Translations under genes and position numbers: made by a program
The notes under the pieces: model-generated
Seen by the model: only the letters and a program-made list of their open reading frames with translations
Told to the model about the DNA's origin: nothing
The model's database searches: none
Assembly: GCA_022758985.1 (NCBI GenBank)
Contig: JAEMQC010000122.1
Span: 1-20,308 of the forward strand
Source of the DNA: Campylobacteraceae bacterium
GTDB lineage: Bacteria; Campylobacterota; Campylobacteria; Campylobacterales; UBA6016
Direction of reading: 5' to 3'
Length of the DNA stretch: 20,308 nt
In this document: piece by piece, positions 1-7,595 of the stretch
Layout of the letters: each line of letters opens with the position of its first letter
Numbering within the stretch: position 1 is the first letter of the stretch

Positions 1-19
1 TGGGCGGGAGGGCGGGGCG

Positions 20-976
20 TTAGTAGTTTATGCCAAGCCCCTTTAGCGCATCTTTTATTTTCTTCATCTGCGAATGTTTTATGCGGCACCACTCGGGCGA
101 AATTAGCGTATCGTCGTCTATCCCGGCGCTAACCCTCTGCACACTTACGTTTGTCGGCAGATTTTGGATGCACCAGGTTAGTATGCGAATATACGCCTCT
201 TCGCTTATAGGTTCGAACTTTCCGGCTCTATATTCGTTTGCGAGCGCCGTATTTTTGACCACGTATAGTGGGTGAAACTTGACGGAGTCTACCCCGAGAG
301 CCATCGTACGCCTAAAGGTCTCTTTCATCATCTCTTCGTCTTCACCTGGAAGCCCGAATATCAAATGGGCACATAGATTTAATCCGTAACTTTTGATCAG
401 CTTTATCGCTTTTTCGACGTTTTCAAAGTCATGCCCCCTATTTATCCGCTTCAGGGTCTCATCAAAAACGCTCTGTACTCCTATCTCAATCCATATCTCT
501 TTGGTTTTAGATAGTTCGGCCAAAAAAACAAGAAGCTCTTCATCTATGCAGTCGCTTCTAGTGCCAATACTAAGACCTACGACACTCTCTTTTTTTAGAG
601 CCTCGGTATAGAGTATTTTTAGGGTATTCAGAGGTGCATAGGTGTTTGAAAACGATTGAAAATAGACCAAAAAAGAGTTAGCTTTAAACTTTTTTGCAAG
701 GAGTGTTTTCGTCTTTGCTATCTGCGCATCCATCGACGTTAGCTGAAAATCCAGAAGCGGATTTTCTTTTGAAGCTGGAGTTAGAGTAAATCTATTCTTG
801 GGTTTGGCTTGAAGGTTTGGACTAAACGATTCGTTCTCGCAAAAAGTGCAACCGCCCACGGCTACCGAGCCGTCTATGTTTGGGCAGGTAAATCCGGGGA
901 TGCTAACAGGAATTTTGTAGATTTTTTGACCAAATTTTTTCCGTAAATATCTACCAAACGTAAAAAGATTTCTCAT
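20..976 (-). CDS. TIGR01212/YhcC-type radical SAM protein
   Basis: This protein of about 318 residues looks like a radical SAM enzyme of the TIGR01212 (YhcC-like) family. Near residue 32 it has a cysteine set spaced C-x11-C-x2-C, within CPNIDGS and GGCTFC. This is the family's way of binding the [4Fe-4S] cluster that cleaves S-adenosylmethionine. Further on are IGTRSDC, WIEIGVQS and HLIFGLPGE, which are typical later strands of the radical SAM barrel. The family's substrate is not firmly established, so I give no reaction. The ATG at 976 is preferred over the TTG just upstream at 979; either start lies within a few bases of the purF stop, so it is probably the last gene of the purF operon. 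The sequence past its stop (1-19) is almost pure G/C and shows no gene. Confidence 0.88.
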   Translation of the reverse strand: MRNLFTFGRYLRKKFGQKIYKIPVSIPGFTCPNIDGSVAVGGCTFCENESFSPNLQAKPKNRFTLTPASKENPLLDFQLTSMDAQIAKTKTLLAKKFKANSFLVYFQSFSNTYAPLNTLKILYTEALKKESVVGLSIGTRSDCIDEELLVFLAELSKTKEIWIEIGVQSVFDETLKRINRGHDFENVEKAIKLIKSYGLNLCAHLIFGLPGEDEEMMKETFRRTMALGVDSVKFHPLYVVKNTALANEYRAGKFEPISEEAYIRILTWCIQNLPTNVSVQRVSAGIDDDTLISPEWCRIKHSQMKKIKDALKGLGINY

Positions 977-980
977 CAAC

Positions 981-2330
981 CTAAATTACGTATTTTCCAT
1001 CAAAGCATGCACGACAATAACTCTCTTCTTCGCCGCCGCATGATTTTAGCAGAGCGTCTATAGAGAGGTATGCCAAAGAGTCGGCGCCTATAAACTTTCT
1101 TACCTCTTCGACGCTTTTTGAAGCGCTTATAAGGTGGCTTTTATCAGGCGTATCTATACCGTAGTAGCACGGATCGCTCGTAGGAGGAGATGATATTCTC
1201 ATATGCACCTCGGCTGCTCCAGCATTGCGCATTATTCTGACTATCTGTTTGCTTGTCGTGCCACGCACTATGCTATCGTCTATAACCACTATCTTTTTAC
1301 CATCTATTAGCTCTTTTATAGGGCTAAGCTTCATTTTTACCTTCAAATCCCTTATCTCTTGGGCAGGTTCAATAAAAGTACGGCCTACGTAGTGATTTCT
1401 GATAATGCCCAGCTCAAACGGTATTCCACTCTCTTTTGAGTATCCAAGCGCAGCGGGAACTCCGCTATCCGGAACTGGGATTACCATGTCGGCGTCAACC
1501 GGCATCTCTCTTGCCAAAGCTTTGCCCATCTCTATTCTAGCCGCATAAGCGCTCTTGCCAAAAAGTAGGCTATCTGGTCTCGCAAAATATACGTATTCAA
1601 ATATACATTTTTTAGGGGTCGGCTCAAACACCTGAATAGACTGAGGCTCTTTGCCCTCTTCAAATATCAGCATCTCACCAGGGTTTACATCTCTAACAAA
1701 CTTTGCGCCTACAAGGTCAAACGCACAAGTCTCGCTTGCTACCACCCATCCTTTTCCAAGCTTACCTATACTAAGCGGTCTAAAGCCGTGAGGGTCTCTT
1801 ACGGCAAACATCTTTGTCCTAGACAAAAAGATAAAACAATATGCGCCTGTTACTTTTTTGACGGCATCGATAATTCTATCTTTTAGTCTTGCTTTTTCGC
1901 TTCTTGAGATTAGATGGATGAGGTTTTCGGTATCCATGGATGATTGGAAGATTGCGCCGCTTTTTATGAGGGCATCGCGAACCTCTTTTGCGTTTGTCAG
2001 GTTGCCGTTGTGTACGATCGACATCTCGCCAAGGTCATATCTGGCAAATACCGGCTGCGCATCGAGTATGCTATCTTCGCCGGCAGTGGAGTATCTATTA
2101 TGGCCTACCGCCATGGTGCCCGATAGTTTTTCTAGCTTCTCTTCGTTAAAGACCCTCGTTACAAGTCCTCTATCTTTAATAGTAAAAATCTTTTTGCCGT
2201 TTGACGAGCTGATACCGCTGGCCTCTTGCCCACGATGCTGCATCGCAAACAGCGAAAAATAAGCTATCTTGGAAGCAGAGGGAACGCCGAAAACGCCGAC
2301 AACGGCACATTTTTCATTTAAATCGTGCAT
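981..2330 (-). CDS. purF: Amidophosphoribosyltransferase (PurF)
   Basis: PurF catalyses the first committed step of purine synthesis, transferring the glutamine amide to PRPP to give phosphoribosylamine. The 449-residue length fits. The N-terminal glutamine amidohydrolase domain follows a seven-residue leader; Cys8 in KCAVVGVFG should become the N-terminal nucleophile after propeptide removal. MQHRGQEASGI and VGHNRYSTAG are standard motifs of this domain. The PRPP loop is VVIDDSIVRGTTS in the C-terminal phosphoribosyltransferase domain. Cysteines in KKCIFEY, DPCYYG and the C-terminal YCRACF match the four [4Fe-4S] ligands of the Bacillus subtilis type, so this is the iron-sulfur form rather than the E. 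coli form. It lies downstream of dapB, separated by an unusual spacer, and directly upstream of the radical SAM gene. Confidence 0.97.
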   Translation of the reverse strand: MHDLNEKCAVVGVFGVPSASKIAYFSLFAMQHRGQEASGISSSNGKKIFTIKDRGLVTRVFNEEKLEKLSGTMAVGHNRYSTAGEDSILDAQPVFARYDLGEMSIVHNGNLTNAKEVRDALIKSGAIFQSSMDTENLIHLISRSEKARLKDRIIDAVKKVTGAYCFIFLSRTKMFAVRDPHGFRPLSIGKLGKGWVVASETCAFDLVGAKFVRDVNPGEMLIFEEGKEPQSIQVFEPTPKKCIFEYVYFARPDSLLFGKSAYAARIEMGKALAREMPVDADMVIPVPDSGVPAALGYSKESGIPFELGIIRNHYVGRTFIEPAQEIRDLKVKMKLSPIKELIDGKKIVVIDDSIVRGTTSKQIVRIMRNAGAAEVHMRISSPPTSDPCYYGIDTPDKSHLISASKSVEEVRKFIGADSLAYLSIDALLKSCGGEEESYCRACFDGKYVI

Positions 2331-2346
2331 CTTATATACCTAGACA
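2328..2346. repeat. 19-bp direct repeat, purF-side copy
   Basis: The plus-strand consensus is CATYTTAWATACCTAGACA. This copy covers the purF start codon and the bases upstream of it. The partner at 2446-2464 lies 118 bases away and matches at 17 of 19 positions, including an unbroken 11-base core ATACCTAGACA. Confidence 0.85.
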
Positions 2347-2448
2347 TTTCAATTTTACGCAAAGACAAGCAAAGCTCGTCTTTGCTGCGCTAGCCGCTGA
2401 GGCACTAAAGCTAGCTGCATAAAGCAGCAGAGCAACTTGGTTATTCAT
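2332..2448 (-). CDS. 38-codon ORF in the dapB-purF spacer, coding status uncertain
   Basis: An ATG one base after the dapB stop opens a 38-codon frame that closes one base before the purF ATG. It begins MNNQVALLLYAAS, is rich in Ala, Ser and Leu, and ends CLGI, which is exactly how DapB ends (QDCLGI). The shared ending comes from a DNA duplication (see the paired repeats). The sequence before its ATG is the same CTAGGTAT stretch that precedes purF, so any Shine-Dalgarno-like AGG would be shared by both. The hydrophobic N-terminal half could resemble a signal or membrane segment. Low-complexity inverted repeats underlie the frame, so it may be only an open stretch in a structured spacer. I do not recognise a family. 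Confidence 0.3.
   Translation of the reverse strand: MNNQVALLLYAASFSASAASAAKTSFACLCVKLKCLGI
2359..2428. repeat. Cluster of inverted repeats in the dapB-purF spacer
   Basis: The first hairpin (2359-2385) pairs GCAAAGACaAGC with GCTcGTCTTTGC around an AAA loop, with one mismatch. A GCTAGC at 2389-2394 recurs within AGCTAGCT at 2409-2416. A second hairpin (2414-2428) pairs GCTGC with GCAGC around ATAAA. There is no run of U after either stem, so these do not look like simple intrinsic terminators. They could stabilise or process the dapB-purF mRNA, or belong to a small dispersed element. Confidence 0.7.
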
Positions 2449-2464
2449 TTTAAATACCTAGACA
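2446..2464. repeat. 19-bp direct repeat, dapB-side copy
   Basis: This is the partner of the repeat at 2328-2346. It covers the end of dapB, its stop codon and the ATG of the 38-codon ORF. The two copies bracket 99 bases rich in inverted repeats, as would result from a local duplication or from an insertion with target duplication. Confidence 0.85.
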
Positions 2465-3214
2465 ATCTTGTATTTTATAAAGTCCGCTTTTTTGTTGGGC
2501 GGCTAGCCACATAGCAGCCTTCACGGCGCCTTTTGCAAAAGTATCCCTGCTAGTAGCGGTATGGGACAGCCTCAAAAACTCTCCGTCGTTATAAAATCCG
2601 ACCGTATGTTCACCCACTATATCACCGCCCCTTAGAGCCATAACGGCTATTTCATCCTTTGTTCTAGCTCCGATATTGCCGTCTCTGCCACTTACCCTCA
2701 CAGAATCGAGATCAAGCCCACGTCCTGCGGCCGCATATTCCGCTAGAGTCAGCGCCGTACCGCTTGGGGCATCTTTTTTGTGTCTATGGTGCATCTCGAC
2801 TATCTCTATGTCAAACTCTCTTAGCTTCTCGGAAGCTATTTTTACGAGTGAGTTTAGAAGCGCTACACCAAGAGACATATTTGTAGCGTAAAGGATTGGC
2901 ATACTTTTTGCGGCATCTTTGAGTAGATTTTGCTGATGAGCGTTGAGCCCAGTAGTGCCTATAACAAGAGGCGTAGGATTGTTCTCTGCGGCCTCCAGCA
3001 GTTCCTCTGTGCCTTCTGGAGAGGTAAAGTCTATAGCCACATCACATTTTGCCAAAAAATCCGCCGCATCTTTCGAAAGCAGTTTTGCATCATACCCACA
3101 ATTTTCACCCTTAAAATAGACAGATGATAGCTCCATTCCGTCGCTCTCTTCGACTACTCTGCAAAGCAGCTTTCCGACTCTGCCAGTAGCTCCGTATATA
3201 CCTACTTTTACCAT
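2450..3214 (-). CDS. dapB: 4-hydroxy-tetrahydrodipicolinate reductase (DapB)
   Basis: DapB reduces hydroxy-tetrahydrodipicolinate to tetrahydrodipicolinate with NAD(P)H in the diaminopimelate/lysine pathway. The 254-residue length is usual. The N-terminal Rossmann fold begins VKVGIYGATGRVG. VIGTTGL and the catalytic segment EMHHRHKKDAPSGTA, with its His-His and Lys, are clear family signatures. The C-terminal part has GEHTVGFY. The ATG overlaps the trxB stop by one base (TAATG), and AGGTGG six bases upstream serves as the ribosome binding site, so translation is probably coupled to trxB. The last codons take part in the 19-base repeat shared with the purF start. Confidence 0.97.
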   Translation of the reverse strand: MVKVGIYGATGRVGKLLCRVVEESDGMELSSVYFKGENCGYDAKLLSKDAADFLAKCDVAIDFTSPEGTEELLEAAENNPTPLVIGTTGLNAHQQNLLKDAAKSMPILYATNMSLGVALLNSLVKIASEKLREFDIEIVEMHHRHKKDAPSGTALTLAEYAAAGRGLDLDSVRVSGRDGNIGARTKDEIAVMALRGGDIVGEHTVGFYNDGEFLRLSHTATSRDTFAKGAVKAAMWLAAQQKSGLYKIQDCLGI

Positions 3215-4158
3215 TAGTGTCCACCTTTGAAATTGTCTACATACGATATCGCTTCAAGCGCCGCCACGGCTCCGTCGGCAGCTGCGCACACAACCTGCCT
3301 TGCCGCATCGCTTCTGACATCGCCTGCCGCAAAAAGACCCGCAACGTTCGTCCTCATCTTCAAATCCACCTTTATCTCGCCGCTTTGTGCGAGCTCACAC
3401 AAATAACTCCCGTCTTCTTGCTTTAGTACGCCGTTATTTACGTTCCTGCCGACAAACACGAATATGCCAGGAACATCAAGCGTTCTTATTCCATCCTTCG
3501 TATCAAGCTCTACTCCGGATACGCCCATAGCGTCTCCAAATACTTTTTTTACGGAGGCATTTAGTATTAGCTCTATGTTTTCCGTGCGCTTTACTCTCTC
3601 AACTGTAGAAGGAGCAGCGCGAAAACTATCTCTTCTGTGCACCAAATAGACTTTTTTGCAGATTTTTGCCAAATAGTGCGCCTCTTCAAGAGCGCTGTCG
3701 CCACCGCCTAGCACGACAACCTCTTTGCCTTTGTAGAAAAACCCATCGCATGTAGCGCACGTGCTCACACCTCTTCCAAAAAACTCACCTTCACCTTCAA
3801 ACCCGCCTCTTTTCGGCACGGAACCGGTAGCCACTATGACGCTTATGGCATCTTGCGAGCTGCCGTCCAAAAATGAAACCTTGAAACTTCCGTCATGGTT
3901 TTTTGTTATTTTATCTACAGCGCTCATCTCAAATTTAAGACCGAAATGTTCAGCCTGAGGAAGCCAATCTTGCATAAAATCAAGACCCGATTTCACCTCT
4001 TTCACACCCGGATAGTTTTCTATCTCGCTACTTTGTGTGATCTGTCCGCCGGGCATACCCATATCGAACATAACGACATCTTTTAGTCCACCTCGGCAAG
4101 CATAGAGTCCGGCAGTAATTCCGGCAGGTCCGCCCCCGATAATCGCAAGCTCAAGCAT
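3214..4158 (-). CDS. trxB: Thioredoxin reductase (TrxB)
   Basis: TrxB is an FAD flavoprotein that passes electrons from NADPH to thioredoxin. From the ATG at 4158 the protein has 314 residues, the normal length. It starts MLELAIIGGGPAGITAG (FAD-binding GxGxxG). The redox pair is Cys134 and Cys137 in CATCDGFF. The NADPH site is VVLGGGDSALEEA, and the C-terminal FAD motif is GLFAAGDVRSDAARQV. An upstream TTG at 4197 would add 13 residues, but the ATG at 4158 has GGAG seven bases before it and begins exactly where the family begins. The partner gene trxA is just upstream, separated by a hairpin, and dapB follows with a one-base overlap. Confidence 0.96.
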   Translation of the reverse strand: MLELAIIGGGPAGITAGLYACRGGLKDVVMFDMGMPGGQITQSSEIENYPGVKEVKSGLDFMQDWLPQAEHFGLKFEMSAVDKITKNHDGSFKVSFLDGSSQDAISVIVATGSVPKRGGFEGEGEFFGRGVSTCATCDGFFYKGKEVVVLGGGDSALEEAHYLAKICKKVYLVHRRDSFRAAPSTVERVKRTENIELILNASVKKVFGDAMGVSGVELDTKDGIRTLDVPGIFVFVGRNVNNGVLKQEDGSYLCELAQSGEIKVDLKMRTNVAGLFAAGDVRSDAARQVVCAAADGAVAALEAISYVDNFKGGH

Positions 4159-4221
4159 AGTGGCGCTCCATAGTTTTTTTGGAAGCGATAGTATCAAAAA
4201 AAGGTTGAATTAATAGAGAGC

Positions 4222-4247
4222 AAAACCGTCCCTTTTGAGACGGTTTT
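4222..4247 (-). terminator. Hairpin between trxA and trxB
   Basis: A perfect 9-bp stem pairs AAAACCGTC (4222-4230) with GACGGTTTT (4239-4247) around an 8-base loop. On the minus strand it follows the trxA stop by 12 bases. The T-run lies inside the stem with no long U tail after it, so it may only attenuate transcription, giving more trxA than trxB message, or act as an mRNA end stabiliser. Confidence 0.55.
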
Positions 4248-4259
4248 ACGGAGGAATAG

Positions 4260-4580
4260 TTACGCCAGCAGTGCGTCTATTTTTTGTTTGAAAGTTTGTT
4301 TTGCGGCAGCGCCTACCATTTGGTCAACCACTTTGCCATCTTTTAGGAAAAGGATTGTAGGTATAGATCTAATACCGAATTTTACGGCTAAATCTTGCTC
4401 TTCGTCAGTATTTACTTTGCAAACTTTTGCTTTGCCGTAGTACTCCTCCGCAAGCTCTTCTATAATTGGAGCAACCATTCTACACGGTCCGCACCAAGGC
4501 GCCCAAAAATCCACCACCGCTATTCCGCTTCCAACGGTAGCTTCAAAATTTGCAGCAGTTAGGTCTATATATTTACCCAT
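4260..4580 (-). CDS. trxA: Thioredoxin (TrxA)
   Basis: This is a 106-residue cytoplasmic thioredoxin that reduces protein disulfides and is recycled by TrxB next door. The active site is WCGPC, with Cys30 and Cys33 after VVDFWAP. The cis-proline motif GIRSIPTILFLKDG and the C-terminal DQMVGA match the fold throughout. The start has a good ribosome site (AAGGA about seven bases before the ATG) and a TATAAT box about 33 bases upstream. Thus trxA-trxB can probably be transcribed separately from the genes before it, with a hairpin between the two. Confidence 0.98.
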   Translation of the reverse strand: MGKYIDLTAANFEATVGSGIAVVDFWAPWCGPCRMVAPIIEELAEEYYGKAKVCKVNTDEEQDLAVKFGIRSIPTILFLKDGKVVDQMVGAAAKQTFKQKIDALLA

Positions 4581-4613
4581 TGTTTTTCCTTTTAAATTTC
4601 TGTTTATGCTTAG

Positions 4614-4619
4614 ATTATA
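4614..4619 (-). promoter_or_regulatory. -10 box (TATAAT) upstream of trxA
   Basis: The minus strand reads gagccgTATAATctaag. A start about seven bases downstream would leave a leader of roughly 27 bases containing the trxA ribosome site. There is no clear -35, as is usual for the main sigma factor of Campylobacter, which relies on the -10 box and T-rich upstream sequence. Confidence 0.55.
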
Positions 4620-4661
4620 CGGCTCAAAATCTTTAACATTGCTTACTTTATGCTTTTTAAA

Positions 4662-5264
4662 TTAGAGTTTTTGCAGTATAACCGTAATATCGTTGTCTAA
4701 ATAACCAAACTCATAACCAAGCTGCCCGCCTACATCTTTTAGTAGTATATCCAGCTCCTCTTTTAAAATCCTGAAATATCCGCCGCTTCTAGCGTCAATC
4801 AGCACGTTAAATCTATATTCGCAACTAGATAGCGCATACGCTTTTTTGACATACTCCAAAAAAAGCTCTTTTGTGCAAAAAGCATATACTCCGCTTGAGA
4901 AAACATAGTCGAAACTCTCCCTTATATCCATAATGGAAGCTCTTAGAAATTTTGCTTTTGGATACATACTTTTTGCTTTTTTTACAAAGCCTTCTACTAT
5001 ATCTATGCCGATATAGTCGCAATCAATTCCTCTATTCTGCAAAAAACCGTAAAAAGCGCCGAGTCCGCACCCAAAATCTAGTATTTTTTTGCCGCTTAGA
5101 TCAAGCCCGCAGATCAGCTTTTCAAATCTGATATTCTGCCTCTCCTCGCTGAGCCAGCCGACAGACTCGTGAGGTTTTTTGGCATTTTTGTGCATCGACT
5201 TGTATATCTTTTGCTGTCTTTGCTCGTTTAGCATTTTGAGTGCGTTAAAACGTAACGTTCTCAT
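4662..5264 (-). CDS. Class I SAM-dependent methyltransferase, substrate unknown
   Basis: The protein has about 200 residues. Motif I of class I methyltransferases is plain in KKILDFGCGLGAF near residue 60, followed by an acidic residue at the end of strand 2 in DYIGIDIVEGF. These bind S-adenosylmethionine. The substrate cannot be read from the sequence; no DNA or rRNA methylase signature motif is evident. The longest frame begins at a TTG (5294), but the ATG at 5264 has GGGGAG ten bases upstream and overlaps the yraN end by 20 bases. A later ATG at 5234 lacks a ribosome site. From memory, C. jejuni has yraN directly next to trxA, so this gene looks like an insertion into a conserved order. 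Confidence 0.75.
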   Translation of the reverse strand: MRTLRFNALKMLNEQRQQKIYKSMHKNAKKPHESVGWLSEERQNIRFEKLICGLDLSGKKILDFGCGLGAFYGFLQNRGIDCDYIGIDIVEGFVKKAKSMYPKAKFLRASIMDIRESFDYVFSSGVYAFCTKELFLEYVKKAYALSSCEYRFNVLIDARSGGYFRILKEELDILLKDVGGQLGYEFGYLDNDITVILQKL

Positions 5265-5577
5265 ACAGCTCGCACTCCCCGCTTCGCACAACAACCAAAT
5301 CTATACAATAAGGGGCGTCTATTTTGTGCGATGCCAAATAACTGCCTACGCCCTTAATGATTTTTTTGATTTTTTGAGGGGTCATATTATATACGGGGTC
5401 AAAACCATCGCCTGATTTGACCTCTACAAATCTATAGACTCCGTTTTTTGTGGCAACTATGTCTATCTCGCTAAATTTTTTCCGGACATTCCTGGCTACT
5501 ATCTTATAGCCCAAGCCTTCCAAAAACTCGCAAGCCAGACCTTCAGCCTCAACTCCTTTTTCTAGACTGTTTCTCAT
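5245..5577 (-). CDS. yraN: YraN (UPF0102) family, nuclease-like fold
   Basis: This 110-residue protein belongs to the UPF0102/YraN family. These are small proteins with a restriction-endonuclease-like fold whose role is unsettled. The N-terminal helix reads KGVEAEGLACEFLEGLGY, equivalent to the family's G-x-x-G-E-x-x-A pattern. The nuclease-type acidic signature is SEIDIV followed by RFVEVKSG (E/D ... E-x-K), and the conserved KIKKII helix follows. The ATG at 5577 has AAAGG about nine bases upstream and overlaps the end of the dehydrogenase gene by 29 bases, which suggests coupled translation. Confidence 0.88.
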   Translation of the reverse strand: MRNSLEKGVEAEGLACEFLEGLGYKIVARNVRKKFSEIDIVATKNGVYRFVEVKSGDGFDPVYNMTPQKIKKIIKGVGSYLASHKIDAPYCIDLVVVRSGECELYENVTF

Positions 5578-6322
5578 AGCTTATAGCCTTTTTTACTACC
5601 GCATCTCGAATAAAAGTCGGAAGCCTAGAGATATTTTTCGCCGCTTGAGAGAATAAAAACGGAAACGCATACTCTTTTTTATTTTTCTCTATGGCTTTGT
5701 ATATTTTGTCACTAGCCTCGTCCAGCTCCATCAAAAAAGGCATCTTAAAGCTGTTTTTATCCGTTAACGGCGTCCTGATAAATCCAGGTTGTATATTTAT
5801 AACCTTAATATTTTTTGGCTCCAAAAGAAGTCTCATAGAGTCCATGAAGGAGTTGACGGCGCGCTTTGAGGCACTATAAGCAGCGGTAGTAGGAAACGCC
5901 ACGAAAGAAGCCAGAGCCGAGATGGCAACCAGCTTACCGCCTCCCTGGTTTATCATCTTGTGCGCAAAGATATCAAATATTGCGGCTATACCTAAAAGAT
6001 TGGTATCTATGATTTTTTTAAACTCCCAAAAATCATAAAGCTCATTCTTATGTTCGCTTGAAACTCCGGCATTGGCTATAACAATATCTATCTTTTCGGA
6101 CTCTTCGCATATGGTGCGACAAATGGCTCTTAAATTCTCAAAATCGGTTACGTCGGCCTGATATATTTTGATTAATGCGCCATTTTTTTGAAGCTCGGAG
6201 GCTAGCTCCAAAAGCATCTCTTTGCGTCTTGCTATAAGATATAGCGTATCTGCGATTTTGGAGTATCTAACGGCAAGCTCTCTACCGATTCCGCTAGATG
6301 CTCCTGTGATTACTACGGTCAA
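5549..6322 (-). CDS. Short-chain dehydrogenase/reductase (SDR)
   Basis: This is a classical SDR of about 257 residues. It has the TGASSGIG cofactor loop at the very N-terminus, IANAG in the middle, a Ser in ISALAS, and the catalytic YSASK pair. The later IQPGFIRTPLT is also typical. The nucleotide preference and substrate cannot be decided. The longest frame starts at a TTG (6337) with AAGGA almost touching it. The TTG at 6322 is preferred: AAGG lies eight bases upstream, the protein then begins MTVVITGASSG, and it starts four bases after the hom stop. From memory it is not part of the C. jejuni order at this place. Confidence 0.87.
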   Translation of the reverse strand: MTVVITGASSGIGRELAVRYSKIADTLYLIARRKEMLLELASELQKNGALIKIYQADVTDFENLRAICRTICEESEKIDIVIANAGVSSEHKNELYDFWEFKKIIDTNLLGIAAIFDIFAHKMINQGGGKLVAISALASFVAFPTTAAYSASKRAVNSFMDSMRLLLEPKNIKVINIQPGFIRTPLTDKNSFKMPFLMELDEASDKIYKAIEKNKKEYAFPFLFSQAAKNISRLPTFIRDAVVKKAISYEKQSRKRS

Positions 6323-6326
6323 AGAT

Positions 6327-7595
6327 TTAGCCTTCAATCCTTATCATCACCGGTTTTTTTATGACGGACGGCAATTTGGAGACGGCGTCAAGTGCACTTT
6401 GTATATTGCCCTCTTTTGCCTCATGCGTACTAAACAGAAGGCTTGCGGACTCCCCAAGATTTTTTTGCTTGAAATTCTCGATAGATATACCGTTTTCCGA
6501 TAAAACTGCGGCTATTTTTCCAAGCACGCCTAGCTCGTCTTTCGCCTCTATCCTAATATAGTATTTACCTTCTATATCGCCTTTGCCGGCAAGCTCCAAG
6601 CCCGTTTCAAGCGGCCTATTAAAGCCCATCATAGCGGCAGCGCTTTCAGATCTTGCTATCTCAATCAAGTTTGCTATGACTGCGCTAGCCGTAGCGTCGC
6701 CACCCGCTCCAGCGCCGTAGAACATAGTCTCTCCGACTTTATCGCCGGTGATAGCTACGGCGTTCATAACACCGTCCACATCGGCCAGTATATGCTCCTC
6801 GCTAATTAGAGCTGGGTGTACGCGCAGCTCCACCTTATGACCTCTTTTTTTGGCAATCGCAAGTAGCTTTATCACATACCCAAAATCTTTTGCGAACTCT
6901 ATATCTTCTTTGGCTATATCGGTAATACCCTCTGTTAGAATATCTTCAGGCTTGGCGTCTATACCGTAAGCAATGGAAGCGAGTATCAAAAGCTTGTGTG
7001 CAGCGTCGCCGCCGCCTACGTCTAGCGTCGGATCCGCCTCGGCATAGCCCAGCTTCTGCGCATCCGCAAGAACTTCACTAAAGCTTGCGCCCTCTTTCAT
7101 CATACGAGTCAAAATATAGTTGCAGGTTCCGTTTACTATCCCTTTTATTGACAAAATATGGTTTGCCGCCAGTCCGTCTTTTAGGGCATAAATAACTGGA
7201 ATACCTCCCGCTACGCTGGCCTCGTACCCAAAATGAAGATTTTTTGCAAGCTCCTCTAGCTCCAAGCGGTGATAAGCAAGCATCGCCTTATTGGCAGTAA
7301 CAACAGATTTTCCGTTTTGGAGCGCTTTTTTGACCACGACATACGGAAAATCGACTCCGCCCATCAGTTCAACCACGACGTCAATCGACGGGTCATCCAG
7401 TATAAAGTCCACATCGGTAGAGAGCTCTATTCCTAAATGTTTTGCCTTTTCAGGCTCCCTCGTTACGCCTTTTACTACTTCTATTTTTTTACCGGCTCTA
7501 GCCGTAATAATACTTTCGTTCTCTTTTAGTATCTTTACGACTGCGCCGCCGACGACGCCAAGTCCTAGTACGCCAATTCTTAGTTTATCATCCAT
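6327..7595 (-). CDS. hom: Homoserine dehydrogenase
   Basis: Hom reduces aspartate semialdehyde to homoserine, the branch point towards threonine and methionine. The 422-residue protein has an N-terminal Rossmann domain (IGVLGLGVVGGAV), the NAD-domain segment VVELMGGV, the dimer/catalytic part with TANKAM, ASVAGGIP and VNGTCNYILTRM, and the conserved YAEADPTLDVGG. It ends with an ACT domain (YYIRIEAKDELGVLGKIA), which in this family allows feedback control by threonine. It is monofunctional, with no aspartokinase part. Its ATG overlaps the end of the aminotransferase gene by eight bases. Confidence 0.97.
   Translation of the reverse strand: MDDKLRIGVLGLGVVGGAVVKILKENESIITARAGKKIEVVKGVTREPEKAKHLGIELSTDVDFILDDPSIDVVVELMGGVDFPYVVVKKALQNGKSVVTANKAMLAYHRLELEELAKNLHFGYEASVAGGIPVIYALKDGLAANHILSIKGIVNGTCNYILTRMMKEGASFSEVLADAQKLGYAEADPTLDVGGGDAAHKLLILASIAYGIDAKPEDILTEGITDIAKEDIEFAKDFGYVIKLLAIAKKRGHKVELRVHPALISEEHILADVDGVMNAVAITGDKVGETMFYGAGAGGDATASAVIANLIEIARSESAAAMMGFNRPLETGLELAGKGDIEGKYYIRIEAKDELGVLGKIAAVLSENGISIENFKQKNLGESASLLFSTHEAKEGNIQSALDAVSKLPSVIKKPVMIRIEG

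Noticed and set aside
2331..2449. A purine riboswitch in front of purF
   Set aside because: The spacer hairpins lack the conserved aptamer core and junction, and the sequence is dominated by simple inverted repeats and a duplicated gene junction.
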